Of a stretch of DNA of 27,085 bases, positions 14,991 to 21,933 are shown one piece after another. The notes below the pieces were generated by a model, which saw only the letters and a list, made by a program, of their open reading frames with translations, was not told the DNA's origin and ran no database searches. Each line of letters starts with the position of its first letter. Position 1 is the first letter of the stretch. The position numbers and the translations under genes are program-made. Source of the DNA: Actinomycetes bacterium (lineage in GTDB: Bacteria > Actinomycetota > Actinomycetes > Actinomycetales > Demequinaceae); contig JAEYUX010000025.1 in the NCBI GenBank assembly GCA_023432235.1, positions 1 through 27,085 on the forward strand, given 5' to 3'.

Positions 14991-16382
14991 GTGGTGAACG
15001 ATCCGGCTGGTCGATCGATCGACGACGTGTGGTCATCGGCTGTAGGCATTCTCATTGCAGATGGGACCACCACCGCCCAGCAGCGTTCATTCTTGCGGTT
15101 AATCAAGCCTCTTGCTGTTGTTGAGAACAACGTCTTCTTGGCCGTTGCCGAAGACTTCACCAAGACTTACGTCGAGAGCGCTTTGCGCCAAGCCGTCACC
15201 AATGCGCTGACGGATGTGCTCGGCCGCGATGTCCGCATCGCCGTCACCGTTGATGCCTCGGTCACTCCGCCCCCTCTTCCTATTGGTGACCCAAGTGACG
15301 ATGAGCCGCCCGTGCGTCGCGAGGCCTCGGTCGCGTCGGCCGAATTTGAAGACCCCCACCTCAACCCGCGGTACACCTTCGACACCTTTGTCATGGGCGC
15401 GTCCAATCGCTTCGCTCACGCAGCTGCGTTGGCTGTGGCGGAGAGCCCGGGGAAGACATACAACCCTCTCTTCATTTATGGCGACTCGGGGCTGGGCAAG
15501 ACCCACCTCCTCCACGCGATCGGTCACTACACGCGTCAGTTCAAGCCGCAGATGCGCGTGCGATACGTGAACTCCGAAGAGTTCACCAATGACTTCATCA
15601 ACTCGATTCGCGACGACCGCTCTCTCAGTTTCAAGCGCCGCTACCGCGAGGTCGACGTTCTCCTCATTGACGACATTCAGTTCCTGCAGGGTAAGGAACA
15701 GACGCTCGAGGAGTTCTTCCACACCTTCAATGCGCTGCACAACGCTGGCAAGCATGTGGTCATCACGTCAGATGTGAGCCCCCGCAACCTCGATGGCATT
15801 GAAGAGCGCATGCGCACGCGCTTCGAGTGGGGTCTCATGACCGACGTTCAGCCGCCGGACCTTGAGACTCGTATCGCGATTCTTCGCAAGAAGGCCCAGG
15901 CCGACGATGTGCAAGCACCGTCCGATGTTCTCGAGTACATCGCCTCGAACATCACGAGCAATATTCGCGAACTTGAGGGCGCCCTTATTCGCGTGACGGC
16001 TTTCGCCGCGCTCAATAAGCAGCCGGTCGATCTCAGCCTCGCTCAGCTTGTTCTCAAGGACCTCATCTCTGACGATGACTCTGAGATCACCGCGTCAACG
16101 ATCATTGGCAAGACTGCTGAGTACTTTGCAATCTCGGTTGAGGAACTGACCGGTACCTCTCGATCTCGGGTCTTTGTCACGGCCCGGCAGATTGCGATGT
16201 ACCTCTGCCGTCAACTCACTGACCTCAGCCTCCCCAAGATTGGTGAGAGCTTTGGTGGCAAGGACCACACAACGGTCATGTACGCCGTCAAGAAGGTCGA
16301 AGATCAGATCGCGCAACGCCGGCAGATGTACAACCAGGTCAACGAGATTCACGCGCGAATCAAGCAGCAGTCCCGCAATTAG
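14991..16382 (+). CDS. dnaA: Chromosomal replication initiator DnaA
   Basis: A 463-residue AAA+ initiator that binds DnaA boxes and melts oriC. Domain I is residues 1-90. Domain II is a short linker of about 35 residues, much shorter than in Streptomyces. The ATPase domain has Walker A GDSGLGKTH (164-172), Walker B LLIDDIQF (224-231) and sensor-type MRTRFEWG (274-281). The C-terminal domain carries the DnaA signature ARQIAMYLCRQLTDLSLPK with GGKDHTTVMYA for box recognition. The GTG at 14991 is chosen since GGAGAGGA precedes it by 8 bases and the product then starts like other actinobacterial DnaA proteins; the adjacent GTG at 14994 and an upstream in-frame GTG at 14919 are alternatives. Confidence 0.97.
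   Translation: MVNDPAGRSIDDVWSSAVGILIADGTTTAQQRSFLRLIKPLAVVENNVFLAVAEDFTKTYVESALRQAVTNALTDVLGRDVRIAVTVDASVTPPPLPIGDPSDDEPPVRREASVASAEFEDPHLNPRYTFDTFVMGASNRFAHAAALAVAESPGKTYNPLFIYGDSGLGKTHLLHAIGHYTRQFKPQMRVRYVNSEEFTNDFINSIRDDRSLSFKRRYREVDVLLIDDIQFLQGKEQTLEEFFHTFNALHNAGKHVVITSDVSPRNLDGIEERMRTRFEWGLMTDVQPPDLETRIAILRKKAQADDVQAPSDVLEYIASNITSNIRELEGALIRVTAFAALNKQPVDLSLAQLVLKDLISDDDSEITASTIIGKTAEYFAISVEELTGTSRSRVFVTARQIAMYLCRQLTDLSLPKIGESFGGKDHTTVMYAVKKVEDQIAQRRQMYNQVNEIHARIKQQSRN
16207..16222 (+). repeat. 16-base exact repeat, copy in dnaA
   Basis: GCCGTCAACTCACTGA within the dnaA signature region recurs exactly at 16577-16592 in oriC, on the same strand. Confidence 0.8.
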
Positions 16383-16469
16383 CGGCTGTTTCTACCTCCC
16401 GCACCGCCAGCTCCCCGCGCTCAGCAAACTACGGCGTCGACGCATCCCCATTCTTGGGGTACTCACACA

Positions 16470-16478
16470 TGTGGAAAA
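16470..16478 (-). promoter_or_regulatory. DnaA-box-like site TTTTCCACA in oriC
   Basis: Minus-strand TTTTCCACA fits TTWTNCACA; it overlaps the first CACATGTG palindrome. Confidence 0.55.
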
Positions 16479-16576
16479 CTCTGTGAATTCCAGTGGACAC
16501 GTCACTTTTCTCATTGGATTGAGATGTGTACGAATGACACGTTCCTGTGAGTTGCGTCCCGGACTTCACAGGCTTC

Positions 16577-16592
16577 GCCGTCAACTCACTGA
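16577..16592 (+). repeat. 16-base exact repeat, copy in oriC
   Basis: Second copy of GCCGTCAACTCACTGA, just left of the 12-bp palindrome. Confidence 0.8.
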
Positions 16593-16594
16593 AC

Positions 16595-16606
16595 CACACA
16601 TGTGTG
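16595..16606. repeat. 12-bp palindrome CACACATGTGTG in oriC
   Basis: Perfect palindrome whose inner CACATGTG also occurs at 16466-16473, 131 bases to the left. It could be a protein-binding site in the origin. Confidence 0.7.
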
Positions 16607-16648
16607 ATTCCACTGCCCGAATCGCGACAGCACCAGGCATGACGGTGT

Positions 16649-16657
16649 TTCTCCACA
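16649..16657 (+). promoter_or_regulatory. DnaA-box-like site TTCTCCACA in oriC
   Basis: One mismatch from TTATCCACA and from TTGTCCACA. Confidence 0.45.
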
Positions 16658-16700
16658 GATTCCACGGTGCCTACTACAACTCCGAACTTCTCTCTCATTG

Positions 16701-16709
16701 TTATTCACA
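16701..16709 (+). promoter_or_regulatory. DnaA-box-like site TTATTCACA in oriC
   Basis: Fits the relaxed consensus TTWTNCACA and lies at the edge of the most A/T-rich part of the region. Confidence 0.55.
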
Positions 16710-16773
16710 CGGTCCTTCATCAGCTCGATGAGCCACCCATCCACCCAGGACTGGACGCGTCAGTGTCTTGGCG

Positions 16774-16779
16774 TACTCT
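16774..16779 (+). promoter_or_regulatory. Possible -10 box (TACTCT) for dnaN
   Basis: TACTCT fits TANNNT about 20 bases before the dnaN ATG; the matching -35 (CTGGAC, 16751-16756, 17-base spacing) is poor. Confidence 0.35.
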
Positions 16780-16800
16780 GTGAACCGAAAGGGGAGTTCA

Positions 16801-17928
16801 ATGAAGTTTTCCGTTGACCGCGATGTGCTCGCTGATGCCGTTGCTTGGGCTTCCCGCGCTGTGCCCCATCGACCCCCGGTCCCCGTTCTCGCGGGAGTCT
16901 TGGTCGAGGCCGACGCTGCTGGCACGGTGACGCTGTCGAGTTTCGACTACGAGGTCTCGGCGCGCGGTGAGTTTGCCGCGGATGTTGAGACCGACGGATC
17001 CGTCTTGGTTTCAGGGCGCCTCCTTCGTGAGATCGCAAGTGCCTTGCCGCACAAGCCCGTCACGTTCGAACTCGATGGATCGAAGGTGTCGGTCACGTGT
17101 GGTGCCTCGCGCTTCTCCCTCGCGACGATGCCGGTTGACCAATACCCCGCGCTCCCTGTGATGCCGGATGTCTCGGGCGTTGTTGACGGCGCGGAGTTGC
17201 TTGCGGCAGCGCAGCAAGTCCAGGCGGCCGCGTCGCGCGATGAGACGTTGCCGATCCTCACCGGTGTCCGCATGGAGATCGAGGGCGAGCAGATTTCCTT
17301 GCTCGCGACCGACCGCTACCGTCTCGCTTTGCGCGAGTTGACATGGAAGCCGGCGAAGTCCGACATGTCGGCCGTTGCACTTGTGCGCGCGAAGACTCTT
17401 GCTGACACGGCGAAGACCCTCGGCTCTGGCGAAGTCGAGGTCGCCCTCAGCTCAGGCCAAGGTGTTGATCTCATTGGCTTTTCGGCCGGCGGCCTCACCA
17501 CCACTTCACTGTTGATGGACGGCGAATACCCGCCGGTTCGGCGCCTCTTCCCTGAGTCATCGACGATCACGGCCGTGGTCTCGACGTCGGAGCTCATCGA
17601 GGCAACGCGACGCGTCTCCCTTGTGGCGGAACGTAACTCGGCTGTGCGTCTCGCCTTTACCGAGGGCGAGGTTGTTCTCGACGCCGGCCACTCTGATGAC
17701 GCCCAGGCATCCGAGGCGCTCGAGGCAACGGTTGAAGGTGGCGACATCACCGTTGCGTTCAACCCCTCGTACTTGCTCGATGGCCTCAGCGCTCTCGACG
17801 CACCGTATGTGCGCCTCGGTTTCACTCAAGAGACAAAGCCCGTTGACTTTGTGGGCATCGATAAGCCGGACGGCACGCTGAAGACGGAGTTCCGCTACCT
17901 CCTGGTGCCCATTCGCATCTCGAGCTAG
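16801..17928 (+). CDS. dnaN: DNA polymerase III beta subunit (sliding clamp)
   Basis: A 375-residue clamp subunit; two copies form a ring around DNA that tethers the replicative polymerase. Three repeated clamp folds are implied by the length and by motifs such as MKFSVDRDVLADAVAWASR at the N-terminus, RFSLATMPVDQYPALP, LPILTGVRMEIEG, LLATDRYRLALRE, and the terminal YLLVPIRISS. The ATG at 16801 is preceded by GGGGAG at 4 bases; an upstream in-frame TTG at 16768 falls in the promoter region and is rejected. The recF start lies 5 bases beyond its stop. Confidence 0.97.
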   Translation: MKFSVDRDVLADAVAWASRAVPHRPPVPVLAGVLVEADAAGTVTLSSFDYEVSARGEFAADVETDGSVLVSGRLLREIASALPHKPVTFELDGSKVSVTCGASRFSLATMPVDQYPALPVMPDVSGVVDGAELLAAAQQVQAAASRDETLPILTGVRMEIEGEQISLLATDRYRLALRELTWKPAKSDMSAVALVRAKTLADTAKTLGSGEVEVALSSGQGVDLIGFSAGGLTTTSLLMDGEYPPVRRLFPESSTITAVVSTSELIEATRRVSLVAERNSAVRLAFTEGEVVLDAGHSDDAQASEALEATVEGGDITVAFNPSYLLDGLSALDAPYVRLGFTQETKPVDFVGIDKPDGTLKTEFRYLLVPIRISS

Positions 17929-17933
17929 CACCG

Positions 17934-19172
17934 ATGCGTGTCACGCATGTCTCGTTGACCGATTTTCGCTCTTATCCTGAGGCGCACATCGAGTTCGGCC
18001 CAGGCGTGACCACCTTGGTGGGCCGCAATGGCCACGGCAAAACGAATGTGGTCGAGGCAGTCCGCTACTTGTCCTCGCTGTCATCGCACCGAGTCGCCAC
18101 GGATGCACCGATGATTCGTGCCGGTGCTGAGCGTGCGGTGGTCGCGGCCCGCGTTCAACGCGGGGACCGCGCACTCACCATTGAAATGACGATGCTGCCG
18201 GGCAAGGCAAATCAGGCGCGACTCAATAGAGGAGCCGCCCGGCCGCGCGATCTGCTCGGCATTTTGCGCACCGTTGTCTTTGCCCCGGAGGACCTCGCCC
18301 TCGTCAAGGGCGACCCCGCGGTGCGGCGCACCTTTATGGATGAGGTGTGCGTGGCGGTACAGCCAACTCTCGCCGGCGACATCGTGGACTACGAACGGGT
18401 GCTGCGCCAACGGTCGACTTTGCTCAAGTCGGCGAAGGGCAAGGCCCGCATCGACGAGACGATGCTGAGCATCTGGGACGAAAAACTCGCCGACCTCGGG
18501 GCGCGCATCATGCGCGCCCGCCTTTCGGTGGTGGAGCAACTGAAACCGCTCGTCGCCCGCGCCTATACCGATGTCGCTCCAGGCGAAGGTCTGTGCACCA
18601 TCTCCTACCGCACCTCCACCCCCTTAGCGGTAGACCACTTCTCGGAATCGGATCCCGCGGAACCCCAGGTGGTCGATCACGTCTTACCCTCGACTCAACA
18701 CGTGACGGCCAGTTTGCTGGAGCGCATGCAAGAAATCCGCTCCCAAGAGCTCGACCGTGGTGTCTGCCTCGTGGGCCCACACCGTGATGATCTCGACATC
18801 ACCATCGGTGACCTTCCCGCGAAGGGATACGCGAGCCACGGCGAAAGCTGGTCATGCGCGCTGGCCCTGCGCCTCGCGACATATGACCTGCTGACAGACG
18901 ACGGCGATGATGGCGAGCCGGTGCTCATTCTTGATGACGTCTTTGCCGAACTCGACACCGGCCGCCGCGATGCACTCGCGCAGCGCATCGCGAAAGCGAG
19001 CCAAGTGCTCATCACCGCTGCGGTCGGCGCAGATGTGCCCGAAGCGTTACGGCACCACCCCGGCGGAAACCACATCCTTTACGTGACACCGGGCATCGTG
19101 TCGACGGAAGCGCCCGAAGCAACGGTCAACTCCAACCCCAGCGCCGATGCCGAAGAAAGCTCCGGCCAATGA
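17934..19172 (+). CDS. recF: DNA replication and repair protein RecF
   Basis: A 412-residue SMC-like ATPase acting in gap repair with RecO and RecR. Visible are the N-terminal LTDFRSYPE, Walker A GRNGHGKTN (30-38, usually GxNGxGKTN), the mid-region FAPEDLALVKGDPAVRRTFMD, the signature ASHGESWSCALALRLA, and Walker B LILDDVFAELD (331-341). The C-terminus has a non-conserved acidic/Ser tail of about 25 residues. The stop overlaps the next start (ATGA at 19169). Confidence 0.97.
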   Translation: MRVTHVSLTDFRSYPEAHIEFGPGVTTLVGRNGHGKTNVVEAVRYLSSLSSHRVATDAPMIRAGAERAVVAARVQRGDRALTIEMTMLPGKANQARLNRGAARPRDLLGILRTVVFAPEDLALVKGDPAVRRTFMDEVCVAVQPTLAGDIVDYERVLRQRSTLLKSAKGKARIDETMLSIWDEKLADLGARIMRARLSVVEQLKPLVARAYTDVAPGEGLCTISYRTSTPLAVDHFSESDPAEPQVVDHVLPSTQHVTASLLERMQEIRSQELDRGVCLVGPHRDDLDITIGDLPAKGYASHGESWSCALALRLATYDLLTDDGDDGEPVLILDDVFAELDTGRRDALAQRIAKASQVLITAAVGADVPEALRHHPGGNHILYVTPGIVSTEAPEATVNSNPSADAEESSGQ

Positions 19173-19717
19173 CCGACGACGCTCCCGATCCCACTCCACG
19201 CAAAGATCCCGCGACCCTCGCCCGGGAAGCAATGGAGCGCGCGCGCGAAGCGGCACGCGAAAGAGGCGCTACCCGAATTTCGCCTCAAGCCGCGCGGCGC
19301 TCACGCGCCGCCAAACGCGCGGCCTCCGAATCTGAAGCCTCACCGCTGCCCTTCGGCCAGGGCCGCGACCCTCACGCAATGAGCGACACGATGCGCGCCT
19401 TCCTTGGCCGCATGGGGTGGACCGAACAGATTGAGGTTGCCTCCGTTACCGCTCGCTGGCGCGAAGTGATCGGCGACAAGATCGCCGATCACTGCGAACC
19501 CGTCACCTTTGACGACGGAATCCTCGTGCTGCGGGCGTCCTCGAGCGCATGGGCGACGCAAATGCAGTTGATGTCGGGCCAAGTGCGCCACCGCATCAAC
19601 GAGGAGTTCGGCCGCGAGGTGGTGAAGGAGTTGCGCTTCATCGGGCCGAGCGACCGCACGTGGGTGAAGGGCCCGCGGCGCGTCAAGGGCCGCGGCCCTC
19701 GTGACACCTACGGATAG
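19169..19717 (+). CDS. DciA-like protein (DUF721), putative helicase-loading factor
   Basis: A 182-residue protein of the DUF721/DciA family that sits between recF and gyrB in actinobacteria. DciA is known in other bacteria to help load the replicative helicase DnaB. The first 75 residues are charged and rich in Ala and Arg and probably disordered. The conserved domain runs from about 76 to 160 (WTEQIEVASVTARWREVIGDKIADHCEPVTFDDGILVLRASSSAWATQMQLM...), with the W-x-x-V-I-G and L-x-V-x-x-x-S-x-x-W-A-x-x-L/M pattern of the family. It is coupled to recF by a 4-base overlap. The name is by family and position; no partner is shown here. Confidence 0.88.
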   Translation: MTDDAPDPTPRKDPATLAREAMERAREAARERGATRISPQAARRSRAAKRAASESEASPLPFGQGRDPHAMSDTMRAFLGRMGWTEQIEVASVTARWREVIGDKIADHCEPVTFDDGILVLRASSSAWATQMQLMSGQVRHRINEEFGREVVKELRFIGPSDRTWVKGPRRVKGRGPRDTYG

Positions 19718-19868
19718 CCCGATACAGCGTCGGCCGGAGCGAAAAGGTCCCGGGTGCAGGCCTCGCAGGGCCGTACAGAAGCAACCCCAGCGTCGTCCCA
19801 AATAAGCAATACCGCGCAAGTTCCCACAGAACGGCCCTCATTGACCAGGGAAGCGCCCTCAAACGGCG

Positions 19869-19874
19869 TAGAAT
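19869..19874 (+). promoter_or_regulatory. Candidate gyrB -10 box (TAGAAT)
   Basis: TAGAAT lies about 60 bases before the gyrB start in a 215-base intergenic region. TTGACC at 19841-19846 is upstream but at 22 bases, wider than normal. The rest of 19718-19932 shows no gene or strong hairpin. Confidence 0.4.
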
Positions 19875-19932
19875 GAACCGAGGTATCACGCGAGCCGCAC
19901 CAGGCCGCGTCAGGCGCTTGGAAAGGCATTCT

Positions 19933-21933
19933 GTGGCGAACAGCGACGAGCAGTCGAACGAGCCGTCATATGGCGCAGAGAACATCACCGTTTTGGAAGG
20001 GCTCGAGGCAGTCCGCAAGCGGCCGGGTATGTACATCGGCTCAACGGGCGAACGTGGGCTCCACCACCTTGTGTATGAGGTGGTCGACAACTCCGTTGAC
20101 GAAGCACTCGCCGGTTACTGCGATCAAATCAGCGTGACGCTGCTTGAGGACGGCGGCGTGCGTGTCTCGGATAACGGCCGCGGCATCCCCGTCGACCTTC
20201 ACCCCACTGAGGGCAAGCCCACCGTTGAGGTCGTCATGACGATTCTCCACGCAGGTGGAAAGTTTGGCGGCGGCGGTTACGCGGTTTCCGGTGGTCTGCA
20301 CGGCGTCGGCATTTCGGTTGTCAACGCACTGTCCCAACGCGTCGAGACCGAGGTCCGACGCCAGGGTCACGTGTGGCGCCAAAGCTTCGCCAACGGCGGC
20401 AAGCCTCAAGGGACTCTCGTCAAGGGCGAGAAGACCGACGAGACCGGGACCACTCAGACGTTCTGGCCTGACAGCGGGATTTTCGAGACCACCGAGTTTG
20501 AATTCGAAACGCTGCGCGCACGCTTCCAGCAAATGGCCTTCCTCAACAAGGGCCTCACGATCGTCCTCACCGACGAACGCCCCAACCACATCACAGTGGA
20601 AGGTGACGACGCCGACGCTGAACCCGTAAGCCGCACCGTCACCTATCGCTACGACGGCGGTTTGATCGACTACGTCACGCACCTCAACACGCTGAAGAAG
20701 ACGGAGCTCGTCCACCCCGAGGTCATCTACTTCGAGGCCGAGGACAAGAACGAGAAGATCTCGCTCGAGCTCGCGATGCAGTGGACGAACGCGTACTCCG
20801 AGTCCGTCCACACCTACGCGAACACCATCTCCACCACCGAAGGTGGTGCGCATGAAGAAGGCTTCCGTGCCGCATTGACGTACCTCGTCAACCGGTACGC
20901 GCGTGACAAGGGCCTCCTCAAGGAAAAGGACGAAAACCTCACGGGCGATGACGTCCGCGAAGGCCTCACCGCCGTCATCTCGGTCAAGCTCGGCGAACCG
21001 CAGTTCGAGGGTCAGACCAAGACCAAGCTGGGCAACACGATCGCGAAGACCTTCGTCCAAAAGATCGTGGGCGAACAGCTCACCGACTGGTTCGACTCGC
21101 ACCCGGCCGAGGCGAAAGAGGTGATTCGCAAGGCGCAGCAGGCAAGCCAGGCTCGCATCGCCGCACGCAAGGCGCGCGAGGCGACACGGCGCAAGGGACT
21201 CCTCGAATCCGGCGGCATGCCCGGCAAGCTGCGCGACTGCTCCTCGAAGGACCCGTCGATCTCCGAGATCTTCCTCGTCGAGGGTGACTCCGCAGGCGGT
21301 TCCGCCGTTCGCGGCCGCAACCCCGAGACCCAGGCGATTCTCCCGCTGCGCGGAAAAGTGCTGAACGTCGAGCGAGCCCGCCTCGACCGTGCGCTCGCGA
21401 ACACGGAGATCCAGGCGCTCTTCACGGCCTTCGGTTCTGGCATCGGGGACGACTTCGACATCGAAAAGGCGAGGTATCACAAGATCGTCTTGATGGCCGA
21501 TGCCGACGTCGACGGCCAGCACATTCGCACGCTCTTGCTCACCGTGCTCTTCCGCTACATGCGCCCCCTCATCGAGGCCGGTTACGTGTACCTCGCGCAG
21601 CCGCCGCTGTATCGAATCAAGTGGTCGAACGCAGATCACGAGTACGCCTTCTCCGACAGAGAGAGGGACGGGCTGGTGGAGGCCGGTCAGGCGAACGGCC
21701 GGAAGCTCCCCAAGGAGAACGGCATTCAGCGCTACAAGGGTCTTGGCGAAATGGACTACTCGGAATTGTGGGAGACCACGATGAATCCGGAGACCCGCAC
21801 ATTGCTGCAGATCACCATGGACGACGCCGCGCTCGCCGATGAGACCTTCACGGTCCTCATGGGCGAAGACGTTGAAGGCCGCCGCAGCTTCATTCAGCAG
21901 AACGCGAAGGACGTGAGGTTCCTTGACATCTGA
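19933..21933 (+). CDS. gyrB: DNA gyrase subunit B
   Basis: A 666-residue ATPase subunit of gyrase, which introduces negative supercoils. The GHKL ATPase domain shows RKRPGMYIGST (28-38), EVVDNSVDEALAG (49-61), GRGIPVDLHP and SGGLHGVGISVVNALS (119-134). The TOPRIM region has EGDSAGGSA and DADVDGQHIRTLLLT for Mg binding. The C-terminus has QRYKGLGEMD and ETRTLLQITMDDA. The GTG at 19933 is chosen since GGAAAGG precedes it by 6 bases. The ATG at 19873 overlaps the candidate -10 box and adds 20 unconserved residues, so it is rejected. The stop lies inside the start of gyrA. Confidence 0.97.
   Translation: MANSDEQSNEPSYGAENITVLEGLEAVRKRPGMYIGSTGERGLHHLVYEVVDNSVDEALAGYCDQISVTLLEDGGVRVSDNGRGIPVDLHPTEGKPTVEVVMTILHAGGKFGGGGYAVSGGLHGVGISVVNALSQRVETEVRRQGHVWRQSFANGGKPQGTLVKGEKTDETGTTQTFWPDSGIFETTEFEFETLRARFQQMAFLNKGLTIVLTDERPNHITVEGDDADAEPVSRTVTYRYDGGLIDYVTHLNTLKKTELVHPEVIYFEAEDKNEKISLELAMQWTNAYSESVHTYANTISTTEGGAHEEGFRAALTYLVNRYARDKGLLKEKDENLTGDDVREGLTAVISVKLGEPQFEGQTKTKLGNTIAKTFVQKIVGEQLTDWFDSHPAEAKEVIRKAQQASQARIAARKAREATRRKGLLESGGMPGKLRDCSSKDPSISEIFLVEGDSAGGSAVRGRNPETQAILPLRGKVLNVERARLDRALANTEIQALFTAFGSGIGDDFDIEKARYHKIVLMADADVDGQHIRTLLLTVLFRYMRPLIEAGYVYLAQPPLYRIKWSNADHEYAFSDRERDGLVEAGQANGRKLPKENGIQRYKGLGEMDYSELWETTMNPETRTLLQITMDDAALADETFTVLMGEDVEGRRSFIQQNAKDVRFLDI

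Larger units (their letters stand above)
16383..16800. other. oriC: dnaA-dnaN intergenic region, presumed oriC
   Basis: A 418-base non-coding region, visibly richer in A and T than its flanks, in the classic oriC position. Candidate DnaA boxes are TTTTCCACA (16470-16478, minus), TTCTCCACA (16649-16657, plus) and TTATTCACA (16701-16709, plus), plus weaker TGTGAATTC (16482-16490) and TGTGTACGA-type sites. None is a perfect TTGTCCACA. CACATGTG palindromes occur at 16466-16473 and 16597-16604. The stretch 16670-16710 is pyrimidine- and A/T-rich and could be the unwinding element. The dnaN promoter overlaps the right end. Confidence 0.75.

Noticed and set aside
19873..19932. ATG start 60 bases upstream for gyrB
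   Set aside because: The ATG overlaps a candidate -10 box, the added residues are not conserved, and a good ribosome site precedes the GTG at 19933.
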